From assembly GCA_028274465.1 (NCBI GenBank), contig CM051455.1, positions 93,876,365 through 93,940,364 of the forward strand: DNA of 64,000 bases. Direction: 5' to 3'. This document shows positions 1 through 10,106 of the stretch, one piece after another. The translations under genes and the position numbers were made by a program. The DNA is from Plantago ovata (lineage: Eukaryota; Streptophyta; Magnoliopsida; Lamiales; Plantaginaceae). How positions within the stretch are numbered: the stretch's first letter is position 1; every line of letters begins with the position of its first letter. The notes under the pieces were generated by a model. It was given only the letters and a program-made list of their open reading frames with translations. It was not told the DNA's origin and ran no database searches.

Positions 1-1210
1 CCTACACTAAGTCTTTCAACAAACGTTCCTCTTTTATAATGTCCATTAAATTCTAAATTTCTATGGACCTTAAGAATACTAGTTATTGGACTTTACTTAA
101 TTTAGCATGGTTAATTGCTCATCAAAATTACAAGTTTCCTAACAAATTTCCCCCTTTTTTATGTTAGCAATCCATGGCTAAATTAATTCCAACTCTTTCT
201 AAGTTTCTGATGATTAATAAATCAGAAAAATAATGCAATAATACTTGAAATGATCAATCAAATAAGCATAAGTAAATTGCATAATCAGAAACAAACAAGA
301 GTAAGCAAAAACAATTGATTGTTGATAGTTATCATTCAGTGTAAGTGTTGGTCCCTTTAAACAACAAGAAAAGACTATAGGGGGGAGGGGTGAATAGTCT
401 TTTCAAACTTTTCGTCGTTTAAAACTTTCTCAGCAAATGTTATTACTTTTAAGTAATGAGTTTGCTGGTACTTAACTTTCTAAGCAAGTACTTATTACTT
501 TTCAGTAATGAGTTTGCTGATACTTAAAAAACAGAGTGCAGAAGTCTTTTACAATAAGTGCTTTTCTCAGAGAGCTGGTTTCAGCAAGTGAGCAGAGTGA
601 CAGTGTATGAGAGACGTAACTTGCTGAAAACTAAGTGCAGTAAAGTAAATCACACAAACACTTTTATAGTGGTATCTGAGAGTGGCGTAATCTCTCAACT
701 AATCCATTTTGTCCTTTCTAGGACTGAATCCACTATGATAAGATATGAGGTTCCTTACAAATCCTATCACTAATGATTCTCAGAAACCAAAGCACACTTG
801 CTTTGTTTCCAACCTAAATTAGAGAACTGTAACCTTGTTCTCCACCAAACTTGGAACTTAGAATCAACAAAACTATGCTTGATTAATTCCCCCTGAATTT
901 CATACCTGAAAAGGGTGTTTATCAGTTAGAGAGGTTTGGGATGAGATGACTTGAGTATAACTTTTCAGCTATAACAAGTTATCTAAAGAAACACAACTTA
1001 TAATACTTTGCAGTAAGCAAGTTTGTTGTTTCTGGTGTCAAGACTTGTTCTAGTTCCAAAGAAAGAACACTTAACTAATTTCTTAGCCGTGAATGTTCTA
1101 CTTCTTCACAAGTACCTTTTGTTTCAAACTTAAGTCTTGGAACGGATCAATAGACAGTAGAGAGTAGAGAAAGATTTGAGTGTTTAAAGCACAAGTAAGA
1201 GTTTGATCAT
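1..1210 (-). mobile_element. Sirevirus-like Ty1/copia LTR pieces, interrupted by the LINE
   Basis: Read on the minus strand this is the same family as elements F and G. Positions 1-144 match the beginning of the LTR (it starts TGTTAGGAAACTTG on the minus strand) and continue out of the window. Positions 145-345 match the 3' internal region with its polypurine tract (AAAAAGGGGGAAATT type). Position 346 is an exact LTR 3' border (minus strand ends GGGACCAACA), and 346 to about 1210 is the downstream part of a second LTR. The LTR match stops near 1210, just downstream of where the family's TATA box would be, and LINE sequence follows. The simplest reading is one copy inserted into another, the second then split by the LINE. 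Fossil; broken. Confidence 0.8.
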
Positions 1211-1254
1211 GAAACCTTTTTCTCTCTCTAGGTTTTCTACGCGCCCCTTTTCTG

Positions 1255-2344
1255 ATGTCTCGACGAAGGCGTGGCCGGCCGAAAAAGCGACCACAAAACA
1301 CGGCGAACAGACAGAATCCAAGGAGCTCGATGGTTCGTACACCTGTGTCTAACTGGCGGGGGGATATGGGGAGGGAAATAACTACGAGCGGTGTGAGCGA
1401 AATACTAGAACCAATTGCGGCGTCAGAAACAACAATCCCAGTTATGGTGCCTCCGGCTGGGGTTGAGTTGACGGTTGCGCACCCAGTAACGACTACGGTT
1501 TCTCCGGCCAATACTGGTGGAGCGGATAGGAGTAGTGCCCAGGCTGAAAGGCAGCTCGCAGCTTGCCGATTGGTTTGGATGGGGGATGAGCCGGTGGACG
1601 AGGTTGAATCGGAGGTAGCTGAGGAAGTACCCAATCCAGAAAATCAGTTGCCGAAAGTATCCAATCCAGAGACCCAGGTACCGGAATCTTATGCCCAAGC
1701 TGTAAGAGGTAATAGAATGGCTTCTTCTGATTTAGATTTACAGTACTATGATCCATCTATGGATGAATTGGGGGTTCGTATAGAATTGGATAAAGATGAT
1801 GTTGATGCAGAGCTGGAAAAATGGAAGCACTCTATTGTTTTGTATGTTATAGGTTCTGAACATACACAGGGCTATTTAGAGCAATATCTGGGGAAAATAT
1901 GGGGGAAAATAGTTGTGCCTACATTGCATCAGTATGATAGTAGCTTTTCATTGCTCGGTTTGGTACACAGAAGGAATGTGATGATATTCTTGATGGAGGG
2001 CCTTACTTTATAAAGAATCAACCCCTTGTGTTGAAAATGTAGAAGCCAGATTTTGAGTTAAAAAAGAGCAGTTAACAAAGGTGCCAGTATGGGTCAAGCT
2101 ACCACAGTTGCCTCTTGTTTGTTGGAGTAAAAAGAGTATAAGCCAAATTGTGAGTGCACTGGGTAAGCCTATGCAAACTGATGAAATAACTCATACACAA
2201 ATTAAGTGTGGTTTCGCTAGAGCTCTTGTGGAAATTGATGTTAGCCAGCCGATATTACAGTCTGCTAGGATTAAAATACCTGAAGGTGATACTCATGTTC
2301 AAGATTTTGAGTTTGAGAATTTACCAGAGTTCTGTCAGCAATGC
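1255..2344 (+). pseudogene. LINE ORF1, 5' part (DUF4283-type nucleic-acid-binding protein)
   Basis: The start at 1255 opens MSRRRRGRPKKRPQ, a basic head containing a GRP core like an AT-hook. After an acidic, low-complexity linker comes a DUF4283-like region (about residues 150-250: ELEKWKHSIVLYVIG, later VPVWVKLPQLPL and the end ENLPEFCQQC). ORF1 proteins of plant L1 elements bind the element RNA. The reading frame is broken: the first open frame ends at 2013, the DUF4283 match shifts frame near 1975, a TAG lies at 2040-2042, and a second shift near 2062 leads into the frame that runs to 2344. The last codons, CQQC, are the first half of a CCHC-like knuckle completed after element C at 9771. 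Confidence 0.8.
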
Positions 2345-3746
2345 TGATAAACGTATTTTTGACGCGTTCATCTTGTCTTTTTTACCTTCTTTTGCTATCT
2401 TTTAGCCTTGTTTTTTGGTTAGATTTGTAGAATAGTGTCACGTTTATTGTTTTCTGCATTTTCAGGCACTTAGGTACGAAATGGCGTTTTTGGAACTAAA
2501 AACGAGCCGTTTTGATAGAAAATGGCCCCGTTGAAGTTCCTTGATCTCCACGGCTTTTTCGTGAGTGTTTGAGCATCAATAAGCATTGATAAGGATGAGT
2601 CCAAGTCACCCGAGGGCTGTACGAGGGCAAAAAGATTGAGTTTGAAGACAAAAATCTGCCCAGGAGCCAAGCTAGGCGCCTGGAATAGTGAAGCGCTCCG
2701 CTTCATTTTCCAGGAGCTTTGGCACAGAAGCCAAGCAAAGCGCTTGGAGGGCCAAAGCGCTTCGCTTGCCAAGCACTCCGCTTGGCCTCTCCAAGCGGTC
2801 CTCTTGGCAGCGGTTACGTTTTCGGATTTTCCTTCATAGATCTGATCTTCTGTTACTTTTTTCATACTTTTGAACAGTAGCTTCGTATTGGAGAGTTCCT
2901 AAGCCCCAAAACTCAGAGAAAACTCAGATACATTGTATTTTTAGATTGGATTAAAGGTTTTTGCATAGGATTTCATCCATTGTTTCATCTACGGAGAGGT
3001 TTTCATCAATACCCACCGATTAGTGACAGCTTGGTGGTAACATTGTATCATTATCTCTTGTCTAGTAGTTTGATTTGGTGTATTCTATTTACAATTCATA
3101 TGATTTGATGTCTATGTTGATGAATATGAGTAGCTAAATCCTTTGTGTTGGTGGTAGAATGTAGAATATGCATGCTATGGGTTATGTTTATGCTTACATG
3201 AGATTGTGATTCAATCTTGCTGCAAATTCCTTCATATGATTCTTAGTTGCCTATAAAATATATTCGAATTGAGTATAGTGACAAACTCTTGGTCATGAAA
3301 GGTATAGGATTGTATGTTAGAGATTTGCAGCATGCTAGATAAATGGTGTTAGTGACAAGCACCTCTAAAGTATTGATAGTCGTCTTTTATGATGTGTGTC
3401 TTGAAAGTTACCTAGACGAGTTGCTTAGCAGACTTGATCGAAGGTTTTACGCACTGAACTTGTGAGCATATTCGTAACCCATGCATATGTATTTGATTTC
3501 TACCACCAACCGTTTTCCAAACTTGATTATAACAATCTGATTTCTCGTTGCTTTGTTCTAAGAAAGCGATTCTACAAACACTTGAACTAGTTGTCTGAAA
3601 TTACTAGCAAAAACCTCAAACAAAGCCACGTTAGGTCCCGAGAGAACAACACTCGGGGAAAACTTTCCATTGCACTCTAGTTTGTGTAGTGATAAGTGTT
3701 CTTTGGCTTTTAAAACAAATTTAATTGGTGAAAGTTGACATCATCA
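2345..3746 (+). repeat. 5' LTR of element C
   Basis: Starts TGATAAACG and ends CATCATCA, followed by the primer site. It opens with a small hairpin (the GATGAACG/CGTTCATC pair, clearest in the 3' copy). Positions 2662-2817 hold a cluster of short palindromes of the AAGCGNNCCGCTT kind. It matches the 3' LTR over its whole length. Confidence 0.92.
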
Positions 3747-3749
3747 ATT

Positions 3750-3767
3750 TGGCGCCGTTGCCGGGGA
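3750..3767 (+). other. Primer binding site of element C (tRNA-Asp type)
   Basis: TGGCGCCGTTGCCGGGGA lies three bases after the 5' LTR. This 18-mer is the usual Athila-lineage primer site, complementary to the 3' end of tRNA-Asp. Confidence 0.85.
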
Positions 3768-3889
3768 CTTAACTCCTTTGGTTGGTGTTTTTGTTTTGGT
3801 TTTTCAGCCAACATCTCTTCTTTGCCTTATTTCCGTTTTTTGTTTCTTTTTTACTTGGAAACTCACTACTCTTCATTTCAGGTGAGTGC

Positions 3890-5509
3890 ATGCCTAGAAC
3901 CCGAACGGGTGGACCTATTATTGAACCTTTTGTAGACGAGATCGATCGTTTGTTTCAAAGGAGAAGGAGGAATTTGAATCTCGAGTTTGAAGGAGTAGCA
4001 TCTAGAGCTTCCACTTCTGGTATTCGGGAAGAGTCTTCTTCTTATCTTTTGGAGCCAATTCTTGAATCTGTTTACTTGGAAGGTGAAATGGCGGAGCGGC
4101 CTATACGTACACTTACTAAGCCTACGGTTGGGGCTAGAGGACCAGCAATTGTCCTCAATGATGCCACAAGGAACTTGGAGATCAAGAATCACATGTTCCA
4201 ACAACTTCCCAAATTCTATGGGATGGCTAATGAGGACGTGATTGGGTACTTGAATGAGCTCGAGAATTTTGTTCTCCATCTTGGGCGACCAGGAGCTGGT
4301 GTTACGGATGATGATCTCCGTAAGAAGGTCTTTTCTATGGGACTAGGCGATCGTGCAAAGGCTTGGCTTAATACTTTGGAGGCCGGGTCTTTGACAACAT
4401 GGGATCTTTGCTTTGATAAGTTCATGGAGTGTTACTACCCCGCTTCCAAGACGATGGCTATGAAGAGCCAAATTAGCTCCTTCGAGCAGACGTATGATGA
4501 GCCTTTCCACGAGGCCTATGATCGATTCATGGGGTTGCATCATCGATGCCCACATCACGGGTATGATAAAGGTCAGCTTCTCCAATTCTTTTACAATGGT
4601 TTACATCCCGAGATTCAATCTCAAGTGGATAGTATTTGTGGAGGTAGTATGGGGGAGTTGCTTCCTTCTCAAGCTCAAGTGAAGATGGACATGATGTACC
4701 GGAATTCCCAAAACCGGAATGTGAGGACTCGTGTGCTCCAAAAGGAGCAAAGAGGTGAGGCCAAGGTAGTGGTACAACAAGATGCCTTCGATGGGTTCGC
4801 CCATGAAGTGAAGCAAGCTTTGAGGCAAAGCGTTCCTTCTCCTTCTACGGAAGTTTGTGGTGTGTGCAAGAACCATGGGCACCCGACCTATTTATACCGT
4901 TCTGAATTTGCTAGAGAGCAATATATCACGAACGATGTCCGTCAAGAAGTGTATGTTGCTGAGGGAGAGCAAGTAGTTGGAGATGTGAACTACGGGCAAG
5001 AATATGGCAATGTGAAGCCACAAAACCGTGGGCCCCGAGGTGGGTACCAGAATCAAGGCAACTGTGGTTATCTTCATAACTCGGATCAAAATGCCTATGG
5101 GCCTAATCAAGATAGAAGTCGTCTCCTCTATGGGAAAAATTGGTATGAAGGAGCACCGCCTTCTAATCCTACACCTCCACCTCAGGTTGCTAGTTCGGGA
5201 CCACAAGGTGGAGGGGTGCTTCCTTCACCTCTTGTCTCTTCTCTCAACGATCTTGTGTTGAAGACGAATAAGTTTATGGAGCATTACAATCGTAATGAAG
5301 CTACTAACAATCAGCGGTTTGAGAAGCTTGAGGCTAGTAGTAGCAACCTCCATAAGAAGTTGCAAGAGTTGATAGATCGGGGGGCTAGTAGAGAGCAAGG
5401 GAAGTTTCCCGGGAACACGGAGAAGGCTATGGCCATAACCGTGGTGACTGATTTGCCCGTGGAGATCACGGTTGTGAGAGACAATGCACGAGATGAGGTG
5501 CCAAGTTGA
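3890..5509 (+). CDS. gag: Athila-like gag of element C
   Basis: The open frame begins upstream at 3782, but MPRTRTGGPIIEPFVDEID at 3890 is the likely start because the preceding residues are hydrophobic LTR-proximal noise. The core matches the Athila retrotransposon gag domain: GMANEDVIGYLNELENF, DRAKAWLNTLEAGSLTTWD, HHRCPHHGYDKGQLLQFFYNGL. A possible Cys/His patch (CGVCKNHGHP) follows, then a Gly/Asn/Gln-rich tail and a short coiled-coil-like stretch near the end. Gag packages the element RNA. It is open for about 540 codons, roughly the size expected for the family. Confidence 0.85.
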   Translation: MPRTRTGGPIIEPFVDEIDRLFQRRRRNLNLEFEGVASRASTSGIREESSSYLLEPILESVYLEGEMAERPIRTLTKPTVGARGPAIVLNDATRNLEIKNHMFQQLPKFYGMANEDVIGYLNELENFVLHLGRPGAGVTDDDLRKKVFSMGLGDRAKAWLNTLEAGSLTTWDLCFDKFMECYYPASKTMAMKSQISSFEQTYDEPFHEAYDRFMGLHHRCPHHGYDKGQLLQFFYNGLHPEIQSQVDSICGGSMGELLPSQAQVKMDMMYRNSQNRNVRTRVLQKEQRGEAKVVVQQDAFDGFAHEVKQALRQSVPSPSTEVCGVCKNHGHPTYLYRSEFAREQYITNDVRQEVYVAEGEQVVGDVNYGQEYGNVKPQNRGPRGGYQNQGNCGYLHNSDQNAYGPNQDRSRLLYGKNWYEGAPPSNPTPPPQVASSGPQGGGVLPSPLVSSLNDLVLKTNKFMEHYNRNEATNNQRFEKLEASSSNLHKKLQELIDRGASREQGKFPGNTEKAMAITVVTDLPVEITVVRDNARDEVPS

Positions 5510-5713
5510 AAGATAACTGAAACTTGCAAGGTTAGTGAGGAGGTCGAGACTCCTAAGGTGGTTATGGAAGAGGAAGTTGTCGCACAATCTGATGCGACAG
5601 TTGAAGAGGAGAAAGAAAACTCATCGTCTGAGGATGAGATGGTGGATATGGTGGAAGTGTCCATCCAAGAGAGCTTCGATGTTGAAATCGGCTTGGGGTA
5701 GAAGGACGGAATA

Positions 5714-5980
5714 GTGGCAACTCTAGACACGGGAGCGGGTGTGAATGTTATACCCTTGAACGTGTATGAAGAGTCGGGTTTGTCTGGCTTGAGACCTATG
5801 AAATGCATGGTGCAATTAGCGGATGGGTCCATGAAAAAGCCGTTGGGTGTGATTGAGAACTTGGCGGTGAGGGTTGCCGGTGTAGAGGTGAAGACTAATT
5901 TCATCGTTATGCCTACATCTTCTGCTAAGCTCAAGGATGTGGTTCTCTTGGGTAGAACATTCATCAAAAAGTGCGTATAG
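5714..5980 (+). pseudogene. Retropepsin-like aspartic protease segment of element C
   Basis: Encodes ATLDTGAGVNVIPLNVYEES, with the DTGA active-site motif, followed by LADGSMKKPLGVIENL and a flap-like region ending VVLLGRTFIKK. This is the usual Athila protease pattern. It follows gag after a Glu-rich linker. Element fossil; no reverse transcriptase follows. Confidence 0.75.
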
Positions 5981-8367
5981 TCATAGAAATGTATCGCCGA
6001 ACATGTCACTTTGAGGTAAATGGCAAGCAACACACGTTGCGAGCCATTGTTGATTCATGTGCTTATGTTGATACTAACGAACTTGTAGGATTTTTTGGTC
6101 CACTTTATGTTCGTCAAGATGTGCAGGGAATTGATGCTTTGAGAGGCAATTGGAAGGGGAAGTCTAGTACCCGAGGCGAAATCAATTCCGCATGAGTTGT
6201 GAAGAGTCGAGCCAACGACTTTTAAACGAAGGCGCTTCTCCGGAGGCAACCCGAGGTTGTAGGTACTTGCATATAGATTAGGAGCACGTTTAAAATTTTG
6301 TTTCATTGATCAGACCGGTAGTAGTGGGAGTGCCTTTCCTAACACCCCCTACGACCCCTTCTCCTAGAGACACCAGCCGACAGAGGCCACATTTATCGGT
6401 GGTATTTATATACTATCGTTATTTTGGCTTGTTTACTATTGTTGGTTGAAACTCTTTTTATTTCGATTTGGTTGTATGATGTTGTGAATTATGGCTCTTG
6501 TACTCTTTATTTGCTTTTGTAGTTGTGGCATGTGTGCCTTTTGTCGTGATTAGTTTAGTCTAGTGTTTGTCTTGGTGCCTTAGGTGATTAAGATAGGATA
6601 AAAACATCGAAAATCTGGAAACAGAGCCAAGCGAAGCGCCTGGCAAGCCCAAGCGGTCCGCTTGACAAGCGAACCGCTTGGCTCCCGCGAAGCGGTCCGC
6701 CTGGACCCTGTACCCAGATTTTCCTCGTTTTTTCCATTCTTCTCACCTTTGCGCACCCGTTCTCACATGTTTCTTGAGTCCTTTCAGGTACTACTCATAT
6801 ATAGGAGATTGGACACGGACCTTTATCTCAGGGAAGTGTACTTTCAATCCAATTTTTCCTTTTCATTCAACTTTTCTTTGCTCGAGGACGAGCAAAAGTT
6901 TAGGTTTGGGGAGGGGGTATTGGATTTTCAGTACTATATGCTTGTGTGGTTCGTACATGCCTGATTTTACTCAAGTTCATGTGATTTGTTGTGTTTTTTC
7001 AAATTTTTGCATGCATATCATCCCTAGATTAGTTGTTGCACATTGTTGTGTGTGGAGTTTATTGCCAAGTCTTTTGAACTTTTTTATTGAGTAGACTAAG
7101 TGTTTATGACCATTGATCATATGTTGCATCACTTTGCAAGTAGTTTGAGGCTTGTCTCGCTTGGTTTGTCACATTCGCATGTGCACTAGTTAAGCTTAGT
7201 AGTCTTGACATCACCTTGAGTGGTGTTTCTTCTGCTGCGGTTCACGATGGCCTCATAAAATGATGCATGTTAGAGTCTATGGTTGTAGCCCGTGTAATTA
7301 TGTACGTAAGAGGCGACAAGTTCTTCACCTCGATTAGAGATTGCCAAATGCCTAGGAAGGAGGTAGTGTGAGGTGTGCGATTCCTTGTATTAAACCTATT
7401 CTATCGAATAGGTTTGGGGAGGGGGTTGCCTTATTGATCTTGTCTTTCGTCTTTGAGTCGTTGTAAAGTTTCCCTTTTTATTTTTCTTTTTGTTTTGTGT
7501 CCCAACCTATTCTTTCGAATAGGTTTGGGGAGGTGTCTTTGTAAAAGAGTCTTTCCTTTTTCTTTTTCGTCTTTGTGCTCAAACCTATTCTTTCGAATAG
7601 GTTTGGGGAGGTGTTTTTGACACTTAGTACTGCTGCTTGCCCCTATATAAAAAAAAAAAAAAGAAAGAGAAAAAGAAAAGAAGAAAAAAAGAGAAAAGAA
7701 AAAGAGAAAATAAAAAAAAGGAAGAAGAAAGAAAATAAAGAATAAGACCCAAAAGCAAAAGAAGGGTCGTTGCAAGCCAAAAGCAGTCTCGTAGTGTCAA
7801 GTGTCATGTAAATATTTTGTCCTTGTGAAGTTATCGAGTTGTAAATTCTATCTTTCGTTTCGTGTCGCCTTTGTCCAATGCCTGTTCTTGACCACCCTCG
7901 TCTTGCTATTCAAGAAGTGGTTGAAGGAGACTCATTCGTTGAGAGTCTGGGTAGAATAGGGGAGAGTCTTCTCTTTCTAGGGAACCCTCCTTCGTTTGAT
8001 GAGAGCCAGTATTGGTTCGCCCTCTCTTGAGGAAAAGTCTCGCTTGGTGAACAGTAGTAAGCCCTCGGTTTCATAGGCACGGCGCAATTGTAGTATGATA
8101 ACATGCATCATTGTGTCGTCACTGACCAGGTCCAGGTAGAAGATGTTACGAGAGACTCCTTCGTTTAACCAAGTGCACATGAGAATGTGTATATTCGCAA
8201 TCGAGGCATTCTTCAACCTACTTGCATGTCATGCTCATTTGGTTTTGTTCATAAGCATTTGGTAGATTCAATAGATTAGTTCACTTTACTTGGCATGAGA
8301 CTCCTTTTGTGTTGCATTTAGGATAGTTTGTTGCTTGAGGACAAGCAAAAGTTTGGTTTGGGGAGTT
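5981..8367 (+). other. 3' untranslated region of element C with hairpins and polypurine copies
   Basis: No convincing coding sequence. It holds a palindrome cluster (6628-6707), a hairpin TTTGCTCGAGGACGAGCAAA (6877-6896) followed by a purine tract (6903-6917), three hairpins of the form AACCTATTC-loop-GAATAGGTT (7393-7414, 7504-7525, 7582-7603) each running into TTGGGGAGG, a purine-rich simple repeat (about 7648-7750), and a last hairpin TTGCTTGAGGACAAGCAA (8331-8348) just before the functional polypurine tract (8355-8365). The same order recurs in E, H, J and K. Confidence 0.8.
7648..7750 (+). repeat. A/G-rich simple-sequence tract
   Basis: Almost pure A and G, about 100 bp. Equivalent tracts sit at the same place in E (24540-24650), H (47520-47585), J (58795-58925) and K (63120-63242), so it is an element feature and not random slippage. 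Lys/Phe-rich open frames here are artefacts. Confidence 0.85.
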
Positions 8368-9770
8368 TGATGAACGTATTTTTGACGCGTTCATCTTGTC
8401 GTTTTTACCTTCTTTTGCTATCTTTTAGCCTTGTTTTTTGGTTAGTTTTGTAGAATAGTGTCACGTTTATTGTTTTCTGCATTTTCAGGCACTTAGGTAC
8501 GAAATGGCATTTTTGGAGCTAAAAACGAGCCTTTTTGATAGAAAATGGCCCCGTTGAAGTTCCTTGATCTCCACGGCTTGTTCGTGAGTGTTTGAGCATC
8601 AATAAGCATTAAGAAGGATGAGTCCAAGGCACCCGAGGGCCGTACGAGGGCAAAAAGATTGAGTTTGAAGACAAAAATCTGCCCAGGAGCCAAGCTAAGC
8701 GCCTGGAATAGTGAAGCGCTACGCTTCATTTTCCAGGAGCTTTGGCACAGAAGCGAAGCGAAGTGCTTGGAGGACCAAAGCGCTTCACTTGCCAAGCGTT
8801 CCGCTTGGCCTCTCCAAGCGGTCCGCTTGGTAGCGGTTACGTTTTTGGATTTTCCTTCTTAGATCTGATCTTCTGTTACTTGTTTCATACTTTTGAACAG
8901 TAGCTTCGTTTTGGAGAGCTCCTAAGCCCCAAAACTCAGAGAAAACTCAGATACATTGTATTTTTAGATTGGATTAAAGGTTTTTGCATAGGATTTCATC
9001 CATTGTTTCATCTATGGAGAGGTTTTCATCAATACCCACAGATTAGTGACAGCTTGGTGGTAACATTGTATCATTATCTCTTCTCTAGTAGTTTGATTTT
9101 ATGTATTCTATTTACAATTCATATGATTTGATGTCTATGTTGATGAATATGAGTAGCTAAATCCTTTGTGTTGGTGGTAGAATGTAGAATATGCATGCTA
9201 TGGGTTATGTTTATGCTTACATGAGATTGTGATTCAATCTTGCTGCAAATTCCTTCATATGATTCTTAGTTGCCTATAAAATATATTCGAATTGAGTATA
9301 GTGACAAACTCTTGGTCAATGAAAGCTATAGGATTGTATGTTAGAGATTTGCAGCATGCTAGATAAATGGTGTTAGTGACAAGCACCTCTAAAGTATTTA
9401 TAGTGGTCTTTTATGATGTTTGTCTTGAAAGTTACCTAGACGAGTTGCTTAGCAGACTTGATCGAAGGTTTTACGCACTGAACTTGTGAGCATATTCGTA
9501 ACTCATGCATGTGTATTTGATTTCTACCACCAACCGTTTTCCAAACATGATTACAACAATCTGATTTCTCGTTGCTTTGTTCTAAGAAAGCGATTCTACA
9601 AACACTTGAACTAGTTGTCTGAAATTACTAGCAAAAACCTCAAACAAAGCCACGTTAGGTCCCGAGAGAACGACACTCGGGGAAAACTTGCCATTGCACT
9701 CTAGTTTGTGTAGTGATAAGTGTTCTTTGGCTTTTAAAACAAATTTAATTGGTGAAAAACGACATCATCA
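8368..9770 (+). repeat. 3' LTR of element C
   Basis: Starts TGATGAACG after GGTTTGGGGAGTT and ends GACATCATCA, followed at once by the target duplication AATGC. Palindrome cluster at 8681-8832. Confidence 0.92.
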
Positions 9771-10105
9771 AATGCCAAGTTGCTGGGCACAGGTGTGTTG
9801 CACAGAATGCTAGGGATCATGCCCCTGAACAGGTACAACAAGCCCCAAACAGACCTCCTAGGAGGAGAAGGCAACGAAATAGGAACCCTCCTGTTGAGCA
9901 ATGGGTCCAAGTACGTCGGAATGTGCAAAATGGCGAGAATGCACTTGATCCAGAGCCTGCACAGCCTGTGCAACAGAATCAGTTTCAAGAACTAAATGAG
10001 TTGGAAGAACAAGTGCAGAATATTGCCAATGAGGTAAGTGGATTAAGGTTTGGTACGTTTGGCTTGGAATTGGGAGATCCGGGACCTACTTCTCACCAAC
10101 ATTAA
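9771..10105 (+). pseudogene. LINE ORF1, 3' part (zinc knuckle end and basic tail)
   Basis: Continues ORF1 after element C. The first codons add QVAGHRC to the upstream CQQC, giving a CCHC-like knuckle that straddles the insertion. A basic stretch RPPRRRRQRNRNPP and a coiled-coil-like Glu/Gln-rich end follow. The stop TAA is at 10103-10105, one base before the ORF2 start, typical of the tight ORF1-ORF2 spacing in plant L1 elements. Confidence 0.8.
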
Positions 10106-10106
10106 T

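Larger units (their letters stand above)
2345..9770 (+). mobile_element. Element C: Athila-like Ty3/gypsy element with gag and protease only
   Basis: Complete ends: 5' LTR 2345-3746 (1,402 bp), 3' LTR 8368-9770 (1,403 bp), a tRNA-Asp-type primer site directly after the 5' LTR, and a polypurine tract directly before the 3' LTR. A 5-bp target duplication AATGC (2340-2344 and 9771-9775) flanks it. The 4.6-kb interior holds gag and a protease-like segment, then a long untranslated region; reverse transcriptase, RNase H and integrase are not seen. That makes it a non-autonomous derivative of the TR-GAG type. By eye the LTRs differ at about 45-50 positions (about 3%), which suggests an insertion of the order of one million years old at usual plant rates. 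Confidence 0.9.

Noticed and set aside
1098-1756. Minus-strand frames opposite LINE ORF1
   Set aside because: Shadows of the GC-richer ORF1 coding strand without recognisable domains.
3782-3889. Signal peptide on gag of element C (hydrophobic MVFLFWFFSQHLFF head)
   Set aside because: It is translated leader sequence directly after the primer site; the gag family start is at 3890.
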